A stretch of 34,558 bases of DNA, taken from Methylobacterium crusticola. GTDB taxonomy: Bacteria > Pseudomonadota > Alphaproteobacteria > Rhizobiales > Beijerinckiaceae. Under the pieces are notes generated by a model. That model ran no database searches. It was not told the DNA's origin and was given only the letters and a program-made list of their open reading frames with translations. The DNA is taken from NCBI RefSeq assembly GCF_003574465.1, contig NZ_QOWC01000078.1, forward strand, positions 1 through 34,558. The letters are read 5' to 3'. Made by a program: the position numbers and the translations under genes. Each line of letters begins with the position of its first letter. Positions within the stretch are counted from its first letter, which is position 1. Positions 15,170-22,567 of the stretch are shown here, one piece after another.

Positions 15170-16246
15170 ATGAAGCAGTATCGCATCGCCGCCATCCCGG
15201 GCGACGGCATCGGCAAGGAGGTCATCGCGGCCGGCATCGAGGTGCTGAACGCCCTCGCGGGGCGCAACGGGCAGTTCGGGTTCTCGTTCGATCACTTCGA
15301 CTGGGGCTCGGACTACTACAAGGCGCACGGCGTGATGATGCCCGAGGACGGGCGCGAGCGGATCAGGGACCACGACGCGATCTACTTCGGCGCCGTGGGC
15401 GCGCCGGACGTGCCCGACCACATCACGCTGTGGGGCCTGCGGCTCGCGATCTGCCAGCCCTTCGACCAGTACGCCAACGTGCGGCCGACCCGGGTGCTGC
15501 CCGGCATCACGAGCCCGCTGCGCCACGTCTCGGGCCCCGAGCTCGACTGGGTGATCGTGCGCGAGAACTCGGAGGGCGAGTATTCCGGCGTCGGCGGCCG
15601 GGTCCACCGCGGGCTGCCGGAGGAGGTCGCCACCGACGTCTCGATGATGACGCGCACCGGCGTCGCGCGGATCATCCGCTACGCGTTCGAGCTGGCGCGG
15701 GCGCGCCCCCGCAAGCTCCTCACCGTGGTGACGAAGTCGAACGCGCAGCGCCACGCCATGGTGATGTGGGACGAGATCGCCGCCGAGGTGGCGCGGGACT
15801 TCCCGGACGTGACCTGGGACAAGATGCTGGTCGACGCCATGACGATGCGCATGGTGATGAAGCCCGGCTCCCTCGACACCATCGTGGCGACGAACCTGCA
15901 CGCCGACATCCTCTCCGACCTCGCGGCGGCGCTCGCCGGCTCGCTCGGGATCGCGCCCACCGCCAACATCAACCCGGAGCGGCGATTCCCGTCGATGTTC
16001 GAGCCGATCCACGGCTCGGCCTTCGACATCACCGGCAAAGGCATTGCCAACCCGGTCGGCACCTTCTGGACCGCCTGCCAGATGCTGGAGCACCTCGGCG
16101 AGCCCGCCGCGGCCGCCCGGCTGATGCGCGCCGTCGAGCGGGTCACCGCCGATCCGACCCTCCACACCCCCGACCTCGGCGGCCAGGCGACGACCCGCCA
16201 GGTCACCGACGCGGTCATCGCGGCCATCCAGGGCGACAACGAGTGA
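15170..16246 (+). CDS. ttuC: tartrate dehydrogenase / D-malate dehydrogenase (decarboxylating)
   Basis: A 358-residue NAD-dependent beta-decarboxylating dehydrogenase of the isopropylmalate dehydrogenase superfamily. The subtype is shown by GDGIGKEV at the N-terminus, the YFGAVGAPDVPDHITLWGLRL stretch and RENSEGEYSGVGG, which is the tartrate/D-malate form. The catalytic VTKSNAQ lysine and the metal-binding DAMTMRM and NLHADILSDLAAAL motifs complete the active site. FEPIHGSAFDI lines the NAD site. ATG 15170 follows a CAGGAG site. It would oxidise tartrate to oxaloglycolate, or D-malate to pyruvate and CO2, in the cytosol. It is co-transcribed with the MFS carrier. TtuC and DmlA cannot be told apart by eye, so the symbol is provisional. 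Confidence 0.9.
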   Translation: MKQYRIAAIPGDGIGKEVIAAGIEVLNALAGRNGQFGFSFDHFDWGSDYYKAHGVMMPEDGRERIRDHDAIYFGAVGAPDVPDHITLWGLRLAICQPFDQYANVRPTRVLPGITSPLRHVSGPELDWVIVRENSEGEYSGVGGRVHRGLPEEVATDVSMMTRTGVARIIRYAFELARARPRKLLTVVTKSNAQRHAMVMWDEIAAEVARDFPDVTWDKMLVDAMTMRMVMKPGSLDTIVATNLHADILSDLAAALAGSLGIAPTANINPERRFPSMFEPIHGSAFDITGKGIANPVGTFWTACQMLEHLGEPAAAARLMRAVERVTADPTLHTPDLGGQATTRQVTDAVIAAIQGDNE

Positions 16247-16337
16247 GGCCTCGGCCGCCGTCCGCCGCCGCGGCCGGCGGCCTCGCCCGGCACGAGGCGG
16301 AGCCTCGCGGCCGGGCCTCACCGGGCACGGCCCCGGC

Positions 16338-17486
16338 CTAGACGGGCTCGTACACGAAGCGCTGCTCCGCGGGCGCGTCCGCGGGCGCGGGCCGGTCCAG
16401 CCGGTCCGCGCCGCGGGCCATGTCGCGGACGCCGGCCGCCCAGCGGTCGCGGATCGAGGACGGCGAGAAGTCGAAGCTCTTCGCCGCGAGCTGATCGGCG
16501 CCGGGCCGGTGGACGACGTGCAGCAGCGTGACCCTCGGACCGTCCGGATCGAGGCGCTGGCGCAGGGCGTACTCGCGGGTGAGGCCCGCGACCGCGCGCC
16601 GGCCGGGGCTGGCGAAGATCAGGTCGTTCGCCCGCTCCAGGACGGCGTCGAGCGAGGCCGGGCGGGGTGCCTGCACGCTGAACAGGTCGAGGGCGATGCA
16701 GAGGAGGTCGCGCTCCGGCTCGGTCGCGAACAGCGGATCGAGGGGCAGGTTGTTGGTGTAGCCGATGTCGCAGAGCAGCCGGCCCTCCACCTCCACCGGC
16801 GGGAAGGCCGGGAGGAGCGCGGTGCTCGCCAGGATGTGCTCGGGCCGGATCGCCTCGCGGGTCGTGTCGACGTAGACCTCCTCGCCGGTCGTGACATCGG
16901 AGCAGGCCACCGTGAGGCGGGTCTCGCTCCGGTTCAGCCGCTCGAAGTCGACGAGCCGCTCCAGGGTCCCGCGCAGGGGCGCGTGGTCGAACAGAGCGAC
17001 GTCGTCGGGCATCCACGGCAGCGCGGACCACAGGCCCGGCAGGCGCTGCCGGAAGATGTTGGGGCGCCCCCAGGCGAGCGTCAGGAGGGCGTGCGCGCCG
17101 TTGTAGTACTGGCGCGGCTTCAGGAGGTCGGTCGCGCTGAGGCCGGTATGGTGGGTCGCCTCGTCCCAGAACTGCCGGAGGCGGGGGATCCGGTCCTCGG
17201 GGGCGTTCCCGACGATGATGGCGGCCGTGACGGCCCCGATCGAGGCGCCCACGACCCAGTCCGGCTCGATGCCGCGCGCGCGCAGGACCTCGTAGGCGCC
17301 GGCGTGGTAGGCCCCGAGGGCGTTGCCGCCGGCCAGCACGAGGGCGGTGTCGCGAGCGCGCGCCGTCCCGGCACGGGGTCGTCCCGACCCGTCCGGCGAG
17401 GGTCGCGGGTGGGGCGTTGAATCCGGAGTCCCGGCGGGCCGAGCGTCGTCGGCGGAAGCTGACACGGGCGATGGATCTTCTCTCAC
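16338..17486 (-). CDS. patatin-like phospholipase (with DUF3734-like C-terminus)
   Basis: A 382-residue lipid acyl hydrolase. The first 45 residues are Pro/Ser/Arg-rich and probably disordered. The patatin domain follows: oxyanion loop GGNALGAYHAG from G53, nucleophile elbow G80-A-S82-I-G84, and the dyad aspartate D240 in a DIG motif, where DGG or DGA is usual. The tail SFDFSPSSIRDRWAAGVRDM matches the DUF3734-type end of many bacterial members. It starts with GTG 17486; no good ribosome site is seen, so a downstream start is possible. It converges with ttuC and lies upstream-to-downstream with the DUF2934 gene, 79 bases apart. The substrate, presumably membrane phospholipid or polyhydroxyalkanoate-associated lipid, is not known. 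Confidence 0.9.
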   Translation of the reverse strand: MREDPSPVSASADDARPAGTPDSTPHPRPSPDGSGRPRAGTARARDTALVLAGGNALGAYHAGAYEVLRARGIEPDWVVGASIGAVTAAIIVGNAPEDRIPRLRQFWDEATHHTGLSATDLLKPRQYYNGAHALLTLAWGRPNIFRQRLPGLWSALPWMPDDVALFDHAPLRGTLERLVDFERLNRSETRLTVACSDVTTGEEVYVDTTREAIRPEHILASTALLPAFPPVEVEGRLLCDIGYTNNLPLDPLFATEPERDLLCIALDLFSVQAPRPASLDAVLERANDLIFASPGRRAVAGLTREYALRQRLDPDGPRVTLLHVVHRPGADQLAAKSFDFSPSSIRDRWAAGVRDMARGADRLDRPAPADAPAEQRFVYEPV

Positions 17487-17565
17487 GGGTCGAAGTCGGC
17501 GGCAGGCGCGGTCGGCCCCACGGGTCGCTTGCGTCGCGCGGCGCGGCGGCAGGGCGCAGACCCCG

Positions 17566-17763
17566 TCAGGGCGCCTCGGCCGGGGCCCGGCGCACAGGCG
17601 CTCCGGCCCCTGCGGCGAGCCGCCTCTCGCGCTCGGCTCTCAGCTCCCGTTCGGCCAGGAGCCAGAGCTCGATCTCGCGCCCCTGCGGGCGGTGATAGCG
17701 TTCCCAGAGATCGTAGGCGCGCGCCCTGATCTCCTCGATCGTGACCTCCGGACCATCCGCCAT
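17566..17763 (-). CDS. DUF2934-family small protein (65 aa)
   Basis: The product starts MADGPEVTIEEIRARAYDLW and has the DUF2934 pattern: IRxRAYxLWE, then RPxGREIELWLLAE, in one helix-turn-helix-sized unit. A charged helix and a Pro/Ala tail follow. ATG 17763 is preceded by GGGGAGC; the longer frame from 17907 is discarded for lack of a site. Function is unknown for the family. It is common in rhizobia and methylobacteria beside stress genes, as here with DUF892 and hemerythrin-like genes on the same strand. It could be co-transcribed with the patatin gene downstream. Confidence 0.85.
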   Translation of the reverse strand: MADGPEVTIEEIRARAYDLWERYHRPQGREIELWLLAERELRAERERRLAAGAGAPVRRAPAEAP

Positions 17764-18382
17764 GCGCCCGCTCCCCGCAGCCCCGGCCGCCCCGGTCGCG
17801 GAGCGACCGGTCCGCGCGACCGCCGAGCGGCATGAGTGACCGGGAGGCGTCTGGCTTTGATCCAGGTTAATGATGATGGTCAACGCCGCCCGCCCGCCGC
17901 TCCGCACGCGAGGGCCATCGACCGGCGCTCGCCCGCGGGCGCCGCCGCCGCGCCCGGGCCTGCGGAACTCCCCGTCCCACCCGGGGCCTCGTGCGCGCCG
18001 GCACCGGGGCCTGCCGGTTGACGTCCGGAACCGCGCTCGGCCCGAGGCAAGTGCTCGGCGACGCCAGGCAATCCGGTGGAGAGGTGACGCTTGAAAGCGA
18101 GGCCGGGCGCGGCCACCAGCCTGCCGCGCAAGACCCCGGCAGGCCGGCGCCGCGCCCGTGTGCGCCGCCTGCGTGTCACCACGCCGGGAGCGGGCCCGTG
18201 CGGGGTGCGTTCCGGACCGCGTTCGAGGCGACGCGGCGGCCCCGCTCCTGGCAGTGGCGGCGACAGGGCCGGCGCCGCGACCCGCGGAGGGTCCGGGTCG
18301 CCGGTCCCGCCGGGCATCGGCCTGTCCCGCGGGCCCGCGGGGAGCCGCGCGGGTCCGGGCGCCGCTCCCCGCCGCGTGGTCC
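17764..18382. other. 619-bp gap without a supported gene
   Basis: Open frames in this stretch are arginine/proline/alanine-rich on both strands and look like chance frames in GC-rich DNA. A short AT-richer patch at about 17854-17882 (TTTGATCC...TTAATGATGATGG) may hold the promoter of the leftward DUF2934 gene. I saw no terminator hairpin with a T tract, no tRNA and no repeat. Confidence 0.5.
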
Positions 18383-18925
18383 TCAGGCTGCCTTGCTCTT
18401 CGCCTTGCCGGTGTTCCCGGCGGACGTGGCGGGCTCGGCGCCCTCGACGTTGATGCGCTCGGCGATCTGCGTCAGGAGCGCGTCGGTCCGCTTCTCCTCC
18501 TGCAACGTCTCGTCGAGGAGCTTGGCGGCGTCCTCGTGACCGAGCTGCGTCGCCCAGGTCTTGAGCGTGCCGTAGCGGGCGATCTCGTAGTGCTCCACCG
18601 CCTGGGCGCACCCCACCAGCACGGCGTCGGCGGCCGGGCTGTCGCCGAAATCCTCCAGGTCCTCCTCCATCTCGGAGGTGAGGCCCTGCATCGCCTCGCA
18701 GGTCTTGGCGCGGGCCGGCTTGCCGATGATCTCGAACACCTGCTGAAGGCGCTCGACCTGGTTGGCGCTCTCCTCGGCGTGGGTCTCGAACGCCTGGCGC
18801 AGTTCGTCGTGCTCCGCGGCCTTCGCGGACTTCTTCAGGGCGCGAACCGACTGCTTCTCAGCATAGTATACGTCCTTCAAGGTCTCGTAGAAAGCATCCT
18901 GCAAGGTCTTCGACTTCGTCGCCAT
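18383..18925 (-). CDS. DUF892 ferritin-like protein (YciF family)
   Basis: A 180-residue all-helical protein of the DUF892/YciF ferritin-like family. Residues about 5-160 form the four-helix bundle: LQDAFYETLKDVYYAEKQ opens helix 1, then FETHAEESANQVERLQQVFE, then AVEHYEIARYGTLKTWATQLG and LLDETLQEEKRTDALLTQIAE. The Glu and His residues at the expected places (YYAEKQ, ETHAEES, EHYEIARY) could bind two metals. A short Ala/Lys-rich tail ends the chain. ATG 18925 follows GAGGA. Relatives are induced by osmotic and general stress; the exact activity is unsettled. It lies next to DUF2934 and hemerythrin-like genes on the same strand, a stress context. Confidence 0.92.
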   Translation of the reverse strand: MATKSKTLQDAFYETLKDVYYAEKQSVRALKKSAKAAEHDELRQAFETHAEESANQVERLQQVFEIIGKPARAKTCEAMQGLTSEMEEDLEDFGDSPAADAVLVGCAQAVEHYEIARYGTLKTWATQLGHEDAAKLLDETLQEEKRTDALLTQIAERINVEGAEPATSAGNTGKAKSKAA

Positions 18926-19234
18926 ATCAACGTCCTCGTTATTCAGGGTCCGATCGAGCCGGTTTGCCGATCCGGCGCACCGGTGATGCCGGAAGAACGC
19001 GCCGCAGCCGGCGGAGGTCCGAAGATTTTGCTGTGGGGATTTGCATGAAGAGCCGGAACCGGCGGCCGATCACCGAAACGGCCGAGCCTGCGGGCGTTCC
19101 GGTCAGGTCGCCGCGCCCGCGCGCCGGCAGGGCCGCGGACCGGTCGCGCGGGCGCCTCGCGGCGGCCTGCACCGCGAGGGGGAACCGGCGGGGCCGCCGC
19201 GTGCGGGCGCCCGCCGGCCGGGCCGGGCACGGCC
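18926..19234. other. 309-bp gap upstream of the DUF892 gene
   Basis: No gene is supported here. On the minus strand GGAAC (19100-19096) and CGTT (19080-19077) occur with a 15-base spacer. This is one base short of the EcfG consensus, so it is only a weak promoter candidate, and it lies about 150 bases from the start codon. An AT-richer patch (GAAGATTTTGCTGTGGGGATTT) is at 19021-19042. Confidence 0.4.
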
Positions 19235-20005
19235 CTACTTCGTGATCTGCTTGGGCGAGATCGGGTCGCTCGACGGGAAGGTCTCCTCCAGGGCCTGGTC
19301 GAGCAGCTTGTCCTGGCGCTCCTTGAGGTCCTCCCCCGGAACCCGGTTGCCGGGTGCGGAGGCGGCGGCGAGATCGGCCCTGCCCCGCTCCGGGTCGCGG
19401 TCGTCGCGCTCCAGGGGCCGCGGGCGGCGGTCCTGCATCCCCCTGAGGAGCCCGGAGCGCCACGCCAGGAGGCCTAAGCCCGCCGCCGCGACGACGACCG
19501 AGGCGGTCAGGAAGAGCTCGTTCCCGCCGGCGCCGACCCGCGTGCGGTAGCGGGGTGAGCGGAGCGCGCGCGTCTTCGCCCGGACGAAGGTCTGGGTGGC
19601 GTCCGCCACCTGCCCGGCCGAGAGCAGCGCGCGCGCCGCCGGCAGGAACTCATGGTTGAGCGCGTGCAATTGCTGGTCGGCCAGGTAGGTGACGTCCTCG
19701 AACGCGTTGAGCCACCCGTCCTGCGGGCGCCGCCCGTAGCGGGCGAGCGGCGCGAGCTTCTTCATCACCTGCCCGTGGTCGCGCCGCAGCGTCTCGATCA
19801 GCGGCCCCGTTCGGGCGTGGCGCGCCAGGACGGCGTAGAGGCTCGCCTCCAGGGCCTCGGCGTGCAGCCCGAGCTGGTCGATCAGGTCGGTCATCAGGCG
19901 CTCCCGGCTGCGCACGGTGCCGGGGCCGTTCAGGGCGTTGGGAATCTCACGGATGAGCTGCCCGATGTTCTCGTGATCGCGTGCGATCATCTGCCAAACG
20001 TCCAT
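19235..20005 (-). CDS. hemerythrin-like (HHE) protein with transmembrane helix and short C-terminal motif
   Basis: A 256-residue protein in three parts. Residues 1 to about 135 form a hemerythrin/HHE-type helical bundle with candidate iron ligands H11, H48, E53, H77, H114 and H118. A hydrophobic segment at about 163-183 (LFLTASVVVAAAGLGLLAW) would anchor it in the inner membrane. A charged linker leads to the final LLDQALEETFPSSDPISPKQ, a motif I know from small stress-linked alphaproteobacterial proteins. ATG 20005 has GGGAG upstream, and an EcfG-type promoter lies 31 bases before the start. A di-iron oxygen, NO or iron-sensing role is plausible from the family but unproven. The neighbouring genes are DUF892 and DUF2934. 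Confidence 0.85.
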   Translation of the reverse strand: MDVWQMIARDHENIGQLIREIPNALNGPGTVRSRERLMTDLIDQLGLHAEALEASLYAVLARHARTGPLIETLRRDHGQVMKKLAPLARYGRRPQDGWLNAFEDVTYLADQQLHALNHEFLPAARALLSAGQVADATQTFVRAKTRALRSPRYRTRVGAGGNELFLTASVVVAAAGLGLLAWRSGLLRGMQDRRPRPLERDDRDPERGRADLAAASAPGNRVPGEDLKERQDKLLDQALEETFPSSDPISPKQITK

Positions 20006-20035
20006 CGCTCATACTCCCGCGGTGTAGCACCTCCC

Positions 20036-20060
20036 AACTCGCACGTTTTCGGTCCGTTCC
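20036..20060 (-). promoter_or_regulatory. sigma-EcfG-type promoter of the hemerythrin-like gene
   Basis: On the minus strand GGAAC (20060-20056) is followed after 16 bases by AGTT (20039-20036). This agrees with GGAAC-N16/17-cGTT except for the least conserved base. Transcription would start near 20028, giving a leader of about 23 bases that contains the GGGAG ribosome site. Spacing to the gene is ideal. Confidence 0.6.
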
Positions 20061-20136
20061 TGAATCCGGCCGGCGACGCGCGTCGCCGGCACGCCGGCGG
20101 GGCGGCTCGCGCGCCCGCGAAGGGGCAGCCGGCGCG

Positions 20137-20829
20137 CTACTGCCGGCGGAGTGGCTCGGTCGCGAAGTCGAGCAGGCTCGCGACGTGGTCGAAGACCGTC
20201 TGCCGGGTGCGCGCCTCGTCGCGGGCGCGCAGCGCCTCGACGATGCGGCGATGTTCGGTCGAGTCCGGGACCAGGCGGTCCTTGAGCTGGTCGATCTCGT
20301 AGAGCCGCGTCGTCGACCGGAGCTCGCGCAGGGTGCGGGCCATGACGTCGTTGCCGCAATGATCGATGATCATGCCGTGGAGGTTGTCGTCGGAGCGCCA
20401 GTGCGCGTCGGTGTGATAGGTGGTCGCGTGCATGAGCTCGGCGATCTCGCGGTCGACCGCGATGAGGCGCCCGGTCGGGATGCGCGCCATGGCGAGGACG
20501 GCCGCCTCGGGTTCGATCAGCTGGCGCAGCTTCAGGCTCTGAAGGTACTCGCCGAGGTCGACGCGGCGCACGACGTGGTTGCGCCCCTCGCCCTTGCGCA
20601 CCAGCCCCTCGCCCTCGAGCCGCTGGAGCGCCTCCCGGATCGGCGTGCGCGAGAGGCCGAGCGTCCCGGCGAGGCGCGCCTCCACGATGACGTCGCCGCC
20701 GCGCAACCGGCGGTCGCGGATCATCTCGGACACGGATCGATAGGCGAGGTCGGTGAGGCTCGGGGCGCGCCCGCCCGCGCCGCCGGACGGCGTCCCTGTC
20801 CGGCTACCCGCTCGCGCCGTCTCGTCCAT
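20137..20829 (-). CDS. GntR-family (FCD) regulator, copy A of a divergent pair
   Basis: A 230-residue regulator. After a flexible Gly/Ala-rich start, the winged helix-turn-helix (about 25-95) reads AYRSVSEMIRDRRL, EARLAGTLGLSRTPIREALQRLEGEGLV. The FCD domain (about 100-225) carries the ligand pattern with Asp/His in DDNLHGM, EHRRIVEAL and FDHVASLL. ATG 20829 is preceded by AGGGGAG at good distance. It is divergent from a second GntR gene 26 bases away, and the two share the unusual EYLQSLxLRxLxEPxAAxLA stretch at the domain junction, so they are paralogues. It probably regulates the amino-acid uptake and oxidation operon to its right, with a small amino or imino acid as effector. Confidence 0.9.
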   Translation of the reverse strand: MDETARAGSRTGTPSGGAGGRAPSLTDLAYRSVSEMIRDRRLRGGDVIVEARLAGTLGLSRTPIREALQRLEGEGLVRKGEGRNHVVRRVDLGEYLQSLKLRQLIEPEAAVLAMARIPTGRLIAVDREIAELMHATTYHTDAHWRSDDNLHGMIIDHCGNDVMARTLRELRSTTRLYEIDQLKDRLVPDSTEHRRIVEALRARDEARTRQTVFDHVASLLDFATEPLRRQ

Positions 20830-20855
20830 GCGCTCCCCTTCCCGCCCGCCATGGT

Positions 20856-21539
20856 ATGCCGGCTGCCGACAGCATGGAAACCACGAGTTCGCCGATGCCG
20901 GACGCCGACGACGCCCCCGCCGCCAGCCTGTCTGAGCGCGCCTACCGCTCGGTGCTGGCCGACATCCTCGCGGGCCGCCTCGCCGCCGGCGCGATCATCC
21001 AGGAGCGCCGCCTCGCCGCCGGGATCGGCGTCTCGCGCTCGCCGCTGCGCGACGCCCTCGGGCGGCTCGAGGGCGCCGGCCTGCTCGTCCGGCGTCCCGG
21101 GGGGGCGTTGACGGTGCGCGCGGTGTCCCTCGAGGAGTACCTGCAGAGCCTCGACCTGCGCGCCCTCGTCGAACCGACCGCGGCGGCCCTGGCGTGCCGG
21201 GCGATCGCGCCGGCCGACCTCGCGCGCCTCGACCGCAAGCTGTCCCGCATCGAGGCCGACGACGAGCCGGCGCCCGAGAGCGTCTGGGACTTCGACGACG
21301 ATCTCCACGAGACGGTCGCCCGCGCGAGCCGCAATCCCTTCATCGCCGAGACCCTGGCGGAGATGCACCGCTACACCGTGATCTACGAGCGCCAGCGGGG
21401 CTCAGGCCGGCTCAAGCCGGGCACGCGGGACCACCGCGACATCCTGGCGGCCCTCGCGGCGCGCGACGAGGACGCGGCGCGGGAGGCCACGCTCCGCCAC
21501 CTCCGGCGCATCCGCCGGCGCATGCTCGCGCAGTTCTGA
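20856..21539 (+). CDS. GntR-family (FCD) regulator, copy B of a divergent pair
   Basis: A 227-residue regulator with the same layout as its divergent neighbour: winged helix-turn-helix with ERRLAAGIGVSRSPLRDALGRLEGAGLL, then EYLQSLDLRALVEPTAAALA and an FCD domain with FDDDLHETV, DHRDILAAL and RHLRRI as ligand-bearing segments. The start is uncertain: ATG 20856 and ATG 20874 are in frame and neither has a good ribosome site. TGGTAT-G-CC at 20852-20860 overlaps the first start and resembles the operator at 21588, which suggests autoregulation. The gene reads in the same direction as the transport and oxidation operon that follows, 96 bases on, and may be its first member or its controller. Confidence 0.88.
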   Translation: MPAADSMETTSSPMPDADDAPAASLSERAYRSVLADILAGRLAAGAIIQERRLAAGIGVSRSPLRDALGRLEGAGLLVRRPGGALTVRAVSLEEYLQSLDLRALVEPTAAALACRAIAPADLARLDRKLSRIEADDEPAPESVWDFDDDLHETVARASRNPFIAETLAEMHRYTVIYERQRGSGRLKPGTRDHRDILAALAARDEDAAREATLRHLRRIRRRMLAQF

Positions 21540-21587
21540 GAACCGCGCAGATTTCCCTTGCGCGAGGAGGCGCAGTCCTGCACCCTG

Positions 21588-21599
21588 TTGGTATACCAA
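21588..21599. promoter_or_regulatory. TTGGTATACCAA operator of a GntR/FCD regulator
   Basis: A perfect 12-base palindrome lies 36 bases before the ATG of the binding-protein gene. FCD-type GntR regulators are known to bind short dyads of the form TNGTNNNACNA and TTGTATACAA. An imperfect copy (ATGGTATGCCGG, 8 of 12 matching) is at 20851-20862 between the two regulator genes. Position and sequence make it the probable control site of the operon. Confidence 0.7.
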
Positions 21600-21635
21600 T
21601 CGCATGCGTCTTAGCTCCGATCCCAGAGGCCGTCC

Positions 21636-22460
21636 ATGCACGCGCTCCTTCGCTGCCTCGCCGCCGGCGCGGCGCTCCTCGTTCCGGCCCTCGCGCAGGC
21701 GCAGGCCTGCAAGCCCGCGGTCGCCGACGCCGACCTCGTCAAGCCCGGCAAGCTGGTGATGTCGACGAACCCGACGCTGCCGCCGCTGCAATTCGTGGAC
21801 TCGTCGGGCGAGCTCAAGGGAATGCGCGTCGAGCTCGGGACCGAGATCGCCCGGCGCCTCTGCCTCAGCCCCGAATACGTGCGGATCGAGTTCTCCGCGA
21901 TGGTGCCGGGCCTTCAGGCGGGCCGCTGGGACATGATCAACACCGGCATCTTCTTCACCGAGGAGCGGGCCCGGATCATGCAGATGATCCCCTACGAGAA
22001 CCAGGCCATCAGCATCTCGGTGGGCGCCGGCGCGAAGCGGCCGATCGCCGGCACGGACGATCTCGCCGGGCTGTCCGTCGGGGTCGAGATGGGGGGCTTC
22101 GAGGAGAGGCATGCCCGGCTCATCGACGCGGACCTGAGGGCCAAAGGCCTCAAGGGCCTGACGATCCGCACCTTCGACAACTTCGCCCTGGCGTTCCAGG
22201 CGCTGCGGGCCGGGCAGGTCGACGCCACCGTGTCGATCGACGGCGTCGCCGAGGAGTACGCCCGGCGCGGCGACTTCAAGCACGCGCTCGGCGGCCTCTA
22301 CCCCACGCCCGTGGCGGTGGCCTTCAAGAACCGCGCGCTCGCGGCCGCCGTCGCCAAGGTCCTGGGCGAGATGAAGGCGGACGGATCGTTCGACGCGCTG
22401 TTCCGGCGCTACGGCGTCGTGCCGTCCGAGAAGGCGCTGGCGGTGGTCGGCCCGGCCTGA
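21636..22460 (+). CDS. periplasmic amino-acid-binding protein of an ABC importer
   Basis: A 274-residue family-3 solute-binding protein. The signal peptide (MHALLRCLAAGAALLVPALAQAQ) ends at an AxA site. The mature part has the usual order: LVMSTNPTLPPLQFVDSSGELKGM-type first lobe, then MVPGLQAGRWDMINTGIFFTEERA, LAGLSVGVEMG, and DATVSIDGVAEEY in the second lobe. The residue pattern at the binding site (polar plus EERA arginine) fits an amino-acid-like ligand. ATG 21636 follows AGAGG. The gene leads the operon, with the permease 107 bases on, and lies behind a GntR-type operator. The ligand is not defined by sequence; hydroxyproline or a related imino acid is suggested by the enzymes encoded downstream. 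Confidence 0.92.
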   Translation: MHALLRCLAAGAALLVPALAQAQACKPAVADADLVKPGKLVMSTNPTLPPLQFVDSSGELKGMRVELGTEIARRLCLSPEYVRIEFSAMVPGLQAGRWDMINTGIFFTEERARIMQMIPYENQAISISVGAGAKRPIAGTDDLAGLSVGVEMGGFEERHARLIDADLRAKGLKGLTIRTFDNFALAFQALRAGQVDATVSIDGVAEEYARRGDFKHALGGLYPTPVAVAFKNRALAAAVAKVLGEMKADGSFDALFRRYGVVPSEKALAVVGPA

Positions 22461-22567
22461 ACCGACCCCGCCGGGCGACGCGTCGCCTCGACCGGTCGCG
22501 GCGACCGGCGACGACGGCCGAGCGCGCGCGGCATCGCCCTCCGGCCAGCCCTGAAGGAACGAGCGGC

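Noticed and set aside
16247..16337. Rho-independent terminator between the convergent dehydrogenase and patatin genes
   Set aside because: GC-rich inverted repeats are present, but there is no T tract on either side.
19077..19100. Second EcfG-type promoter upstream of the DUF892 gene
   Set aside because: The spacer between GGAAC and CGTT is 15 bases instead of 16-17, and it lies about 150 bases from the start codon; kept only as a weak candidate in the gap entry.
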